DNA of 64,000 nt from Gracilimonas tropica DSM 19535 (GTDB taxonomy: Bacteria > Bacteroidota > Rhodothermia > Balneolales > Balneolaceae), in assembly GCF_000375425.1 (NCBI RefSeq), contig NZ_AQXG01000001.1, positions 180,000 through 243,999 of the forward strand, read 5' to 3'. Made by a program: the position numbers and the translations under genes. This document shows positions 17,114 to 24,705 of the stretch, piece by piece (within the stretch, counting starts at the first letter, position 1; each line of letters begins with the position of its first letter). Below the pieces are notes generated by a model. The model made no database searches. It was given only the letters and a program-made list of their open reading frames with translations, and was not told the DNA's origin.

Positions 17114-17263
17114 TTAATTCAGAGCAATAAATTTTCTACCTATTCCGGTTAACTGCCAAGTGCATTTCTGAAACTTAGCTCACCTGAAAATTCACAGGAC
17201 CTTCACAAGGATTTATTACAGTAAAGTTGCACCTTGTAGTAATCCGAAGAGAGGAGGTACATT

Positions 17264-18511
17264 ATGAAGCAGTTATTGATTCTTGGAGCAGGAACAGCTG
17301 GAACGATGATGCTCAATAAACTCAGCAGAGCTCTTGATCCCAAAGACTGGCAATTAACGATCATTGATAAAGATCCTAATCATATCTACCAACCGGGACT
17401 TCTCTTTATCCCGTTTGGAATGTATTCGGTAGATGATATCATAAAACCCAAATCTGATTTCTTCCCTGGAAAGGCTAAGGTCATTTTTTCTGAGATGAAA
17501 GTGATAAAGCCTGTGAAGCAGCAAGTCGAGTTGGAAAACGGAGACATTCTACATTACGACTTCCTGATTCTTGCAACGGGATCAGAGATCAGACCCGATG
17601 AAATAGAAGGTATGACAGAGGACTTATGGCGTAAATCGATCTTTGATTTTTACACTATAGAAGGAGCCGTAGCACTCCAAAATTATTTGGATAAATGGGA
17701 AGGCGGGAAAATGGTAATTAATATTGCCGAAATGCCCATCAAGTGCCCGGTAGCTCCCCTCGAATTCACGTTCCTTGCAGACGATTACTTTCGAAAGAAA
17801 GGAATTCGAGAAAAAGTTGAAATATCCTTTGTTACCCCATTAGATGCTGCATTCACCAAGCCTATTGCGGCCAGAGAACTGGGAGGTTTCCTGAAAAACA
17901 GAGGTGTTAAGGTTGTCACAGATTTCAACATTGGGCGGGTAGATAACGAAGAAAAGAAAATCGTATCGTGGGATGAAAGAGAGGTCGATTTTGATCTTCT
18001 GGTAACCATTCCCACCAATATGGGAAATGATGTAATAAAACGAAGCGGAATGGGCGATGAACTAAATTTCGTGCCCACTGATAAGCATACACTCCAATCC
18101 AAAGAGTGGCCTAATATTTTCGTGATCGGAGATGCAACCGATCTCCCATCATCAAAGGCGGGATCTGTTGCTCACTTTGAAAGCGAAATACTTTTTGAAA
18201 ACCTGATGGCTGCTATCAATGGAGAGGAACTTTCTGCAAGCTTTGACGGTCATGCAAACTGCTTTATTGAATCTGGTGACGGTAAAGGATTGCTTATCGA
18301 CTTTAATTACGATACAGAACCTTTACCCGGTAAATTTCCGATTCCAAAAGTAGGGCCATTCTCACTGCTGAAAGAAACCCGGATGAATCATTTAGGAAAA
18401 TTGGGATTCAAATGGGTGTACTGGAACTTGTTATTGAAAGGCAAAGATCTGCCGATGGAATCCAGTATGTCAATGGCTGGGAAAGTATTCCCGGAAGAAA
18501 TACCAGCATAA
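17264..18511 (+). CDS. sqr: Sulfide:quinone oxidoreductase-like flavoprotein
   Basis: A 415-residue FAD protein of the SQR/type II NADH dehydrogenase superfamily. It starts with the FAD-binding motif LLILGAGTAGTMM (residues 4-16), has YDFLILATGSEIR (about 98-110) and the second FAD motif IFVIGDATDLPSS (about 285-297). Two cysteines are placed as in SQR: C161 in KCPVAPLEF and C333 in DGHANCFIESG. The C-terminal amphipathic region (LGKLGFKWVYWNLLLKG) would attach it to the membrane. It should oxidise sulfide and pass electrons to the quinone pool, making bound polysulfide. A strong Shine-Dalgarno (AGAGGAGGT) precedes the ATG, which is uncommon in this phylum. TusE/DsrC-like and DsrE-like genes follow, consistent with sulfur transfer. 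Confidence 0.9.
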   Translation: MKQLLILGAGTAGTMMLNKLSRALDPKDWQLTIIDKDPNHIYQPGLLFIPFGMYSVDDIIKPKSDFFPGKAKVIFSEMKVIKPVKQQVELENGDILHYDFLILATGSEIRPDEIEGMTEDLWRKSIFDFYTIEGAVALQNYLDKWEGGKMVINIAEMPIKCPVAPLEFTFLADDYFRKKGIREKVEISFVTPLDAAFTKPIAARELGGFLKNRGVKVVTDFNIGRVDNEEKKIVSWDEREVDFDLLVTIPTNMGNDVIKRSGMGDELNFVPTDKHTLQSKEWPNIFVIGDATDLPSSKAGSVAHFESEILFENLMAAINGEELSASFDGHANCFIESGDGKGLLIDFNYDTEPLPGKFPIPKVGPFSLLKETRMNHLGKLGFKWVYWNLLLKGKDLPMESSMSMAGKVFPEEIPA

Positions 18512-18537
18512 ACCTTGATAAACAAAATCATAGAACC

Positions 18538-18855
18538 ATGACAACAGAAAAAATCGCTGACAGACAAATAGAATTCGATGAGGATGGTTTTTTGGCAAAT
18601 CGAGAAGATTGGACAGAAGAACTTGCTCAGGAACTGGCTTACATGGAGGATGTAGGTCAACTTACCGATAAACACTGGAAGGTAATCCGCTTCATGCAGG
18701 CAGAATATGATGAGAAAGGTGATGCGCCTTCCATCAGAAAGCTAAACAAGGAAAGTGGTGTTTCTACCAAGGAACTGTATCAACTGTTTCCTAAAGGACC
18801 GGCTAAAAAAGCAGCCAAAATAGCCGGACTTCCAAAACCTAAAGGTTGCATCTAA
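18538..18855 (+). CDS. TusE/DsrC-family sulfur carrier
   Basis: A 105-residue DsrC/TusE-like protein starting at ATG 18538; the frame is open to 18412, but that part overlaps the SQR gene and is not conserved. Family landmarks: DEDGFLANREDW, LTDKHWKVIRFMQAEY, ELYQLFPKGPAKKAA and the C-terminal arm AGLPKPKGCI. The penultimate cysteine C104 is present, while the second arm cysteine of true DsrC (11 residues upstream) is replaced by A93. It should therefore carry a persulfide but not form the DsrC trisulfide, as in TusE. It lies 26 bases after sqr and 12 bases before the DsrE-like gene, clearly one operon. Confidence 0.92.
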   Translation: MTTEKIADRQIEFDEDGFLANREDWTEELAQELAYMEDVGQLTDKHWKVIRFMQAEYDEKGDAPSIRKLNKESGVSTKELYQLFPKGPAKKAAKIAGLPKPKGCI

Positions 18856-18867
18856 CAGGAGGTCATT

Positions 18868-19386
18868 ATGACGAATCTTAACGCTGAAACTGCCTATGCA
18901 GGAGCTACAGCTTCAGAAGCTCCCAAGCCAATCGAAAAGGTCTCAATAATTATTTCCAAAGGTTCCCTCGATGGAGTGTATCCCGGGCTGATTATGGCCA
19001 ATGGAGCCCGAATGGAAGGAATTGAGGCGACACTTTTCTTTACATTTTTTGGTCTCGAAGCAGTGATTAACAAACGTATGGACGAATTGAAAGTCTCTAC
19101 TGTTGGGAATCCGGCTATGCATATCCCAACTATGATAGGAGGTTTGCCCGGAATGTCATCTTTTGCTACCAAAAAAATGAAAGATGAGATGGAAAAGCTG
19201 GACATTCCTCCCGTGCGGGAGTTTATAGAAATGATTCATGATACCGGAGCTGAGATCTATGTTTGTAAAGCTACGGTTGATATGTTTGGCCTCGAAGAGG
19301 ACGATTTTTGCGAAGAGGTGGACGGTATCATCAATGTAGGTACATTCTATGAGAAGTCTGCCGGCGCTGAAATCATCTTTACCTAA
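18868..19386 (+). CDS. DsrE/DsrF/DrsH-like sulfur-transfer protein
   Basis: A 172-residue protein of the DsrE2/DrsH-like family. After a variable N-terminal tail of about 20 residues comes the conserved core: KVSIIISKGSLDGVYPGLIM, ATLFFTFFGLEAV, MGGLPG-like IGGLPGMSSFATKKMK, and YVCKATVDMFGLEEDDF with C133 as the probable persulfide-carrying Cys. C148 lies close by. It probably relays sulfur between SQR product and the TusE-like carrier. An AGGAGG Shine-Dalgarno lies just ahead of the ATG. The gene ends in an 8-base convergent overlap with the OstA-like gene. Confidence 0.9.
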   Translation: MTNLNAETAYAGATASEAPKPIEKVSIIISKGSLDGVYPGLIMANGARMEGIEATLFFTFFGLEAVINKRMDELKVSTVGNPAMHIPTMIGGLPGMSSFATKKMKDEMEKLDIPPVREFIEMIHDTGAEIYVCKATVDMFGLEEDDFCEEVDGIINVGTFYEKSAGAEIIFT

Positions 19387-20806
19387 GGGATTCGATATAC
19401 CGAATATATCGTTCCGGAAGTGAGAAAGGCCTTTCCCCGGGTACAGGTGGAAAACGTGGAACTACCAATGTATCGGGAGGTAGAGGTCGCATGTCGGGAT
19501 TCCATGCAAAGCCCTCAAGCTTTCGATCTTTAAGTCCTGGAAATTCTTCAAAAAAGTAGCCATCATTTTTTCCTGCAACTACTCGGCTCAGGCTGCCATT
19601 TTTAAAATACATGGTAGTTTCAGGCGAAGCATATTCAACGGCCCCATCAGGCTCATCATTGGCATTTTTTGTGTGATACAGAACCTGACTGTTTGGGTGT
19701 ATCCTGATCCTGGAAATATTTCCTTGTTCGAAATAGGCTGTAAGTGTATCCCCTTTTATTTGATGAAGCCGGCCGGTGGCACTGTCTTCCTGAACAGCAA
19801 TGGTTTTATGAAATGAATGAAGACGCCTCACTTCATTACTGTCCATTTGAACGGTGATATAGGGCCCGGTGAGTTGTATGTTTTCATGCCAGGCTATTGG
19901 ATTTGAGATCAGTTCGAAGATCTCTGTGGATGAATTATAAAGCAAAGTGTCGGAAACAGAAGAAAATTCAGGAGCCCAAACCCGCACATTATCAAAAGCC
20001 CGTATATAGTTAACGGTATCCTGATCCAGCATGAGAAGCTGATCGGAGTTGATGTGCATGGTATCAGTTGTATCAGAACTTATGCGTCGCAAATATGCGT
20101 TTCCATCTACAAAACGGCGACCGGTTGAATCTGCTTCAAGGTAATCTCCGGTAAGGATTGCATTATTGGAACTGTCTGCCACAAATAAGTTACTGTACAA
20201 CTGGAGGTCATTGCTTTCCCGATTGATGAAAAGGCTGTCCCCTTCAGCATATTGAGCAGAATCAACCAATTGCACATTTCCGCGGAAAATGGCACTGTCT
20301 TGTCGTTGAAAATAGGCGCCCCGTTGAGCTACTAACGTACCTTCATTGTCTTCCAGGCGGATTCCATCTTCAAAAAAGGCTTCTTTCGTAAAGAAATTAT
20401 AGTCTACTTTATTGCCGAAAAGGGTGGTATTGTCCTGCAAAATTATCACTCTTCCCCGAAGCAGGCTTAGGTCGCGATCGGTATAATAATAAAGCGTATC
20501 GGACCATATCCTTTCGTCAGGTGTGTCGATCTGAATGTTTCCAAAGGCGCGCATTTCATTGGTATTGATAAAACGCCAGGCACTGTCGCAAACCATCACG
20601 ATATTCCCGGTTGAAAGACGCGCATCATACAATTTCTGAATTTGCTGTCCATCAACGATGGCACCCTTAGCCCGGCTGAAAGATTCAATATTGATGACAT
20701 TCTGTGCGAATGATGAAGCACTAAAAAAAAGCCCGAAGATGAAGATTATTAAAAATCTGAAGGGAATATGGGGAGGATGGGATTTTTGCATAGAGGAATA
20801 TAGCAT
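19379..20806 (-). CDS. OstA-like lipopolysaccharide transport protein (LptA/LptD N-domain family)
   Basis: A 475-residue exported protein with a signal peptide ending near SSFAQ (about residue 34). The rest is built of repeated beta-strand units of the OstA/LptA jelly-roll type: FINTNEMRAFGNIQIDTPDERIWSDTL, YYTDRDLSLLRGRVIILQDNTTLFGN and LVAQRGAYFQRQDSAIFRGNVQLVDS. Such Bacteroidota OstA-like proteins are thought to bridge LPS across the periplasm; no LptD barrel is attached here. It lies 19 bases after lptC on the same strand, as expected for an Lpt pair. Two starts are possible (MLYSS, or MQKSH five residues on); both keep the signal peptide. Its 3' end overlaps the DsrE-like gene by 8 bases tail to tail. 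Confidence 0.85.
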   Translation of the reverse strand: MLYSSMQKSHPPHIPFRFLIIFIFGLFFSASSFAQNVINIESFSRAKGAIVDGQQIQKLYDARLSTGNIVMVCDSAWRFINTNEMRAFGNIQIDTPDERIWSDTLYYYTDRDLSLLRGRVIILQDNTTLFGNKVDYNFFTKEAFFEDGIRLEDNEGTLVAQRGAYFQRQDSAIFRGNVQLVDSAQYAEGDSLFINRESNDLQLYSNLFVADSSNNAILTGDYLEADSTGRRFVDGNAYLRRISSDTTDTMHINSDQLLMLDQDTVNYIRAFDNVRVWAPEFSSVSDTLLYNSSTEIFELISNPIAWHENIQLTGPYITVQMDSNEVRRLHSFHKTIAVQEDSATGRLHQIKGDTLTAYFEQGNISRIRIHPNSQVLYHTKNANDEPDGAVEYASPETTMYFKNGSLSRVVAGKNDGYFFEEFPGLKDRKLEGFAWNPDMRPLPPDTLVVPRFPPVPGERPFSLPERYIRYIESLR

Positions 20807-20825
20807 TCCAATCGGTCAGAATTAA

Positions 20826-21380
20826 CTAATCAATGACGGCTCTTCCACCGCCCTCGTTAAGGGTGTAGTTGGTAAGATCGGAATTCCCAAAAAAACCGTT
20901 GGCTGCTATACTATCAGGGGGAGAAATAAAGATGACAAATTCAGGAGTACTAACCCGGTCTCGCTCACGCTCCCATTTCAGGTAATCTGAGCGCAGAATC
21001 TTTCCTTCTTTGGCACGGACTTCCACATTTCCAAATAATTCAAACTCCATGAGTTCGGGACGATGTACTGCGCTGTCGGCATCAACAATGGTTTCAGGAT
21101 TTCCTTCTTTATCAAAGATCTCAATATAAACGGGGCCGGAAATGCGGGTGAGGTTACGTTGTTCATTTTTTATACTGGCGGCATAACTTCCTTTAAGGCG
21201 CAGTTTTAGATGGCCTTCTTCCAGAATCTCCATATTCACATCCCAGCTTTCGGTAGTGGTGAACAGCGAATCGCTAAGGGCTTCCTGAACTTGTTGATTC
21301 TCAAATTCAGTCAACTCTCCGCATGCTGAGCCAAGTATCAGAATAAATGGAAATAAAAAGATGCGGAGAGAGCATTTCAT
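20826..21380 (-). CDS. lptC: LPS export protein LptC
   Basis: A 184-residue lipoprotein-type LptC. Its signal peptide ends in a lipobox (LILGSACGE, Cys about residue 20), and it has the LptC jelly-roll region: LKLRLKGSYAAS, GPVYIEIFDKEGNPETIVDADSA, ELMEFELFGNVEVRAKEGKILRSDYLKW. The phrase on converting features to a higher state (GNVEV..EG..L.SDYL.W) is characteristic of LptC. It would pass LPS from the inner membrane LptBFG complex to the periplasmic bridge. The OstA-like gene follows 19 bases downstream. The ATP-binding and permease genes are not in this window. Confidence 0.87.
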   Translation of the reverse strand: MKCSLRIFLFPFILILGSACGELTEFENQQVQEALSDSLFTTTESWDVNMEILEEGHLKLRLKGSYAASIKNEQRNLTRISGPVYIEIFDKEGNPETIVDADSAVHRPELMEFELFGNVEVRAKEGKILRSDYLKWERERDRVSTPEFVIFISPPDSIAANGFFGNSDLTNYTLNEGGGRAVID

Positions 21381-21429
21381 GTGCAGGATAATTCTTTAGG
21401 TTGAAAACGCCGAATGAATCCCAATTCGT

Positions 21430-22056
21430 TTAAAGGGTGCCAAAATAGCGATCACCGGCATCTCCAAGTCCGGGAACTATAAAAGCATCATCATTGAGTC
21501 GTTCATCTACTGCAGCGGTGATGATTGGGACATCCGGGTGATCGTCATGGATCCTTTTTATGCCTTCCGGTGCGCAGATCAGCGAAACAAATCGAATATT
21601 ATCGGCTCCGTTCTCTTTAAGGAAATTTATGGCGTGGCTTCCGGTGCCACCGGTTGCAAGCATAGGATCTACCACTAAAGTGTAAGCCCCTTTTAGTCCG
21701 CCGGGAAAGTTGTGATAGTAATTTACAGGTTGATGAGTTTTTTCATCTCTGTAAACCCCAATATGGCCGACTTTGGCATCGGGCATAAAGCTGATGATAC
21801 CATCTACCAGGCTAAGACCTGCACGTAAAATGGGGATTACAAAAACTTCGGCACCGGGAGTATACCCCTTCGTTTTTTGAAGGGGTGTTTCTACTTCAAT
21901 CTCGTTCAGCGGAAGTTTTTCCAAAGCACGGTAGGCTAATACCGTGCCTATGGTTCCCATCGCACGCCTGAAGGGAGCGGTATCCGTATTCTTATCCCGA
22001 AGGATACTCAGATACCGCTTTACTACGGGATGTTCTACTTCAATAACTTCTTTCAT
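21430..22056 (-). CDS. upp: Uracil phosphoribosyltransferase
   Basis: A 208-residue UPRT of standard length that makes UMP from uracil and PRPP in pyrimidine salvage. Landmarks: HPVVKRYLSILRDKNT at the N-terminus, IPILRAGLSLVDG, the PRPP-binding loop VVDPMLATGGTGSHAIN and the C-terminal uracil-binding segment YIVPGLGDAGDRYFGT (seen as FIVPGLGDAGDRYFGTL). It lies 9 bases downstream of the symporter gene on the same strand and 49 bases upstream of lptC, so all four minus-strand genes may form one transcript, although they lack a common function. Confidence 0.97.
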   Translation of the reverse strand: MKEVIEVEHPVVKRYLSILRDKNTDTAPFRRAMGTIGTVLAYRALEKLPLNEIEVETPLQKTKGYTPGAEVFVIPILRAGLSLVDGIISFMPDAKVGHIGVYRDEKTHQPVNYYHNFPGGLKGAYTLVVDPMLATGGTGSHAINFLKENGADNIRFVSLICAPEGIKRIHDDHPDVPIITAAVDERLNDDAFIVPGLGDAGDRYFGTL

Positions 22057-22065
22057 AATATGAAA

Positions 22066-23709
22066 TTAGGAGTTCTGAGCTTCGAGCTCTTCCATTTTGT
22101 TGAAGTATTTTTTACTTGCTACTGCTACAGAACCGGATAAGGCAAACAGTGCAATGATGTTAGGGAAAGTCATCAAGCCAAGTGCGATGTCTCCAATAGC
22201 CCATACGGTTGCCAAAGGAAAAATTGCCCCGATAAAATGCATTACAAGATATACCACTTTATAATAAATGATCGACTTGTCGCCGGCCAGGTATTGTATA
22301 GAACGGTCTCCATAATAACTCCAACTAATAGCTGTAGAAATTCCAAATAGAAGCACACAAATGGTCACGATCATTTGCCCGCCCGGGAAAAGTGCTGATA
22401 ACCCTTTCTCGAAGGCAAGGGATGTCAATGGAGCTCCATTCTCTGCTATACTGGTATATAAAGTTTCAACTTCGTTGCCATCTTCATCAATTATAACGGC
22501 CGTGCCTTCTGAGATATCAATGCTTCCTGTGAACGGTGCTGTTCGTGCTTCATCTGAAAAGAAAGTTCCGGTTGAGGCATCATTTCTCTCAACATATCCG
22601 TCAATGGCTTCACCGTCAACAATAGAAAGTATAGTATCACCTTCTTCATTCATTACATACGTATTTTCGACCGTTACAGGGTCGAAAACTACATCATGGC
22701 GTTCTTGCCATACATTGGTACTTACAATTACCAAACCGGTCATCGTACAGATAAGGATCGTGTCAATAAATGGTTCTAAAAGCGCGACTACACCCTCGCG
22801 AACCGGCTCTTCTGTTTTGGCTGCACCGTGAGCAATAGGGGCAGAACCTTGCCCTGCTTCATTCGAAAATAAACCTCTTTTGATACCCCATACCAAAGTG
22901 GTCAAAAATCCTCCGGTTACCACTCCAAGTACTCCGGCTTCGGGGGTGAAAGCCGTTACAAATATTGTTTTGAAGGCGGGAATAACATCACCGGCATTTA
23001 TGAACAATATTGTTAAAGCACCAAGCACATATATAATAGCCATGAGGGGCATTAAGCGTGCAGTTACCTGTCCAATTCTTTTGATTCCACCAATTATAAC
23101 AACCCCAACAACGGAAGCGGTAACAAGTCCGGTGATCCAGACAGGAACCAGGAATGTTGAGTACATCGTGTCTGCAACGGTATTTGCTTGTACGGCATTA
23201 CCGGTTAAAAAAGAACATATTACGGCCATAGAAGCAAAGAAAACAGCGAGCCATTTCCAGTTCGGTCCTAATCCTTTTTCGATGTAATACATAGGACCGC
23301 CTGAAACAGAACCATCGGCATTTTGGATCCGATATTTTACGGCAAGCGTACATTCTGTGTACTTGATCGCCATCCCAAAGAAGGCGGTTACCCACATCCA
23401 GAACAACGCTCCGGGCCCACCGTAGTGAATAGCAATGGCTACCCCGGCGATGTTACCGATACCCACAGTAGCCGAGAGTGCCGTTGTTAAAGCCTGAAAA
23501 TGGTTAACATCACCTGTGTCATCCGGGTTATCATAAACTCCCATTACTGATTTCACACCATGGGTAAACCGACGTAACTGAACAAAACCAAGTCGCAGTG
23601 TGATAAAAATTCCAAATCCCAATAACACTACCACCATGAATGGGAACTTCTCAGGTGTTGACCAAACTAAGTTGTTTAGCCAATTAACGACATTCTCAAA
23701 TACTTCCAT
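22066..23709 (-). CDS. Sodium:alanine/glycine symporter (AGCS family) with large insert
   Basis: A 547-residue inner membrane amino acid:Na+ symporter. AGCS signatures are clear: the N-terminal HFQALTTALSATVGIGNIAGVA motif region, GGPMYYIEKGLG, and GIKRGLFSNEAGQGSAPIAHGAAKT. Several hydrophobic helices cover residues 20-335 and 440-530. Between them, residues about 335-425 form an acidic, soluble stretch (NEEGDTILSIVDGEAIDGYV, then FFSDEARTAPFTGSID) that is far longer than the short loop usual here. The protein is therefore about 80 residues longer than typical AGCS members. The insert is probably extracytoplasmic, and its role is unknown. Confidence 0.93.
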   Translation of the reverse strand: MEVFENVVNWLNNLVWSTPEKFPFMVVVLLGFGIFITLRLGFVQLRRFTHGVKSVMGVYDNPDDTGDVNHFQALTTALSATVGIGNIAGVAIAIHYGGPGALFWMWVTAFFGMAIKYTECTLAVKYRIQNADGSVSGGPMYYIEKGLGPNWKWLAVFFASMAVICSFLTGNAVQANTVADTMYSTFLVPVWITGLVTASVVGVVIIGGIKRIGQVTARLMPLMAIIYVLGALTILFINAGDVIPAFKTIFVTAFTPEAGVLGVVTGGFLTTLVWGIKRGLFSNEAGQGSAPIAHGAAKTEEPVREGVVALLEPFIDTILICTMTGLVIVSTNVWQERHDVVFDPVTVENTYVMNEEGDTILSIVDGEAIDGYVERNDASTGTFFSDEARTAPFTGSIDISEGTAVIIDEDGNEVETLYTSIAENGAPLTSLAFEKGLSALFPGGQMIVTICVLLFGISTAISWSYYGDRSIQYLAGDKSIIYYKVVYLVMHFIGAIFPLATVWAIGDIALGLMTFPNIIALFALSGSVAVASKKYFNKMEELEAQNS

Positions 23710-24026
23710 AAATCAAATTTTAAGGTTAAGGTATTTATGTAAAGGCAGGCTGAAAGTAAAAAACATTTGGGAATATTGAAGAATAACATTCCATGTGAAT
23801 ATAAAAAACTGAAAATGCCTACAGTTTTCGCTCAGGATAATACAAAATTAGAGCTGAATACCCGATGTGAGTATTTAAAAGATGTCGGTAAATATCATCG
23901 AAAAGGCTAATTTACGGTGAGGCTTGGGGATTACATCCTTTAAAGGTTTTAATGAACGATTTTTAAAAAGCTTTGTTTTCTAAGTAGTATTTTCAAAAAG
24001 CAAGACTAAAATTAAACTTTAGATTT
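23710..24026. other. 317-bp divergent intergenic region
   Basis: Separates the leftward symporter operon from the rightward HU/IHF gene. No gene is seen. A minus-strand TAATTTTG box at 23843-23850 fits TAnnTTTG and is a weak candidate promoter for the symporter operon. Plus-strand AAGCTTTG near 23968-23977 is one mismatch from the same consensus. Confidence 0.4.
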
Positions 24027-24320
24027 ATGACTAAAGCAGACATTGTAGATGTAATATCTTCTTCTGTGGGATTAACCAAAGTTGAGACCGAAGCTGTGGT
24101 AAACGGATTTATGGAAACAGTGATCGATGCCATGAAAAGAGGAGAAAATATTGAATTGCGAGGTTTCGGCAGTTTTAAGGTAGTAAAACGTGCCCAGCGT
24201 GTCGCCCGGAATCCAAAGACGAATGAAGAAGTTATAGTACCGGAGCAGTTTGTGCCGGTGTTAAAAATGTCCAAAGATTTTAAGGAAGCAGTGAACGAAG
24301 CGCAGATGACAGAAAAATGA
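24027..24320 (+). CDS. HU/IHF-family DNA-bending protein
   Basis: A 97-residue histone-like protein. It begins MTKADIVDVISSSVGLTKVE and has the diagnostic GENIELRGFGSFKVVKRAQRVARNP, in which RNPKT begins the DNA-binding beta-arm with the intercalating Pro. The C-terminal helix region is VPVLKMSKDFKEAVNE. It shapes nucleoid DNA; whether it acts as HU or as a site-specific IHF subunit cannot be told. It stands alone, close upstream of a 30-residue basic protein that has its own candidate promoter. Confidence 0.96.
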   Translation: MTKADIVDVISSSVGLTKVETEAVVNGFMETVIDAMKRGENIELRGFGSFKVVKRAQRVARNPKTNEEVIVPEQFVPVLKMSKDFKEAVNEAQMTEK

Positions 24321-24344
24321 TTTAGAAAACGGGGCAAAACTTCT

Positions 24345-24352
24345 TATTTTTG
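24345..24352 (+). promoter_or_regulatory. Promoter for the 30-residue basic protein
   Basis: TATTTTTG matches TAnnTTTG, with TTTAG at 24321-24325 placed 19 bases upstream as a -33-like element. The leader to the ATG at 24403 would be about 45 bases. Confidence 0.5.
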
Positions 24353-24402
24353 CAACCGTTCGAACAACAGTAATTTATTTTAAACACAGTAGGTGAGTAT
24401 TT

Positions 24403-24495
24403 ATGCCAAGTGGTAAAAAGAGAAAGCGCTCTAAAATTGCAAAGCACAAACGTAAAAAGCGTCTGAGAAAAAACAGACACAAGAAGAAAAAGTAA
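24403..24495 (+). CDS. 30-residue basic protein, AURKAIP1/COX24 (mS38-like) family
   Basis: A 30-codon frame rich in Lys/Arg: MPSGKKRKRSKIAKHKRKKR, then LRKNRHKKKK. The MPSGKKRKR-K-I-HKRKKR pattern is that of the small AURKAIP1/COX24-domain proteins annotated in Bacteroidota, related to mitochondrial ribosomal protein mS38. It has a consensus-like promoter upstream and an intrinsic terminator right after, so it is a real monocistronic gene although very short. A ribosome-bound role is likely by homology to mS38 but is not shown by this sequence. Confidence 0.88.
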   Translation: MPSGKKRKRSKIAKHKRKKRLRKNRHKKKK

Positions 24496-24513
24496 GATTT
24501 TTCACAAGAATTT

Positions 24514-24539
24514 AAGGCTCCGGTTTCGGGGCCTTTTTT
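24514..24539 (+). terminator. Terminator of the 30-residue protein gene
   Basis: AAGGCTCCG-GTTT-CGGGGCCTT hairpin (one mismatch) followed by a T run, 18 bases after the stop codon. Confidence 0.85.
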
Positions 24540-24568
24540 GTTTGCCCTGTCTTGTCTTGATCTCTATA

Positions 24569-24603
24569 AAAAAGCAATTCTAATAAAAAAAGAATTGCTT
24601 TTT
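24569..24603. terminator. Bidirectional-type hairpin
   Basis: Perfect 12-bp inverted repeat AAAAAGCAATTC / GAATTGCTTTTT with an 11-base A-rich loop. A and T runs on the two sides would let it stop transcription either way. It lies between the 30-residue protein gene and the large secreted protein gene. Confidence 0.7.
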
Positions 24604-24705
24604 AATTTGAGGAATAGTATTTCTTAAACATGCAGTTATATATCTAAATATCATAGAGCTGCGATAAGAGGTACAAATTAGAGCTAATAATTAAAGGCAA
24701 GAGTT

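Noticed and set aside
17200..17245. GGATTTATTAC and GTAGTAATCC as an operator upstream of sqr
   Set aside because: The arms match imperfectly and the spacing is large; too weak to annotate.
22361..22831. 156-codon plus-strand frame inside the symporter gene
   Set aside because: Antisense shadow of the insert region; Ser/Thr/Val-rich low-complexity translation.
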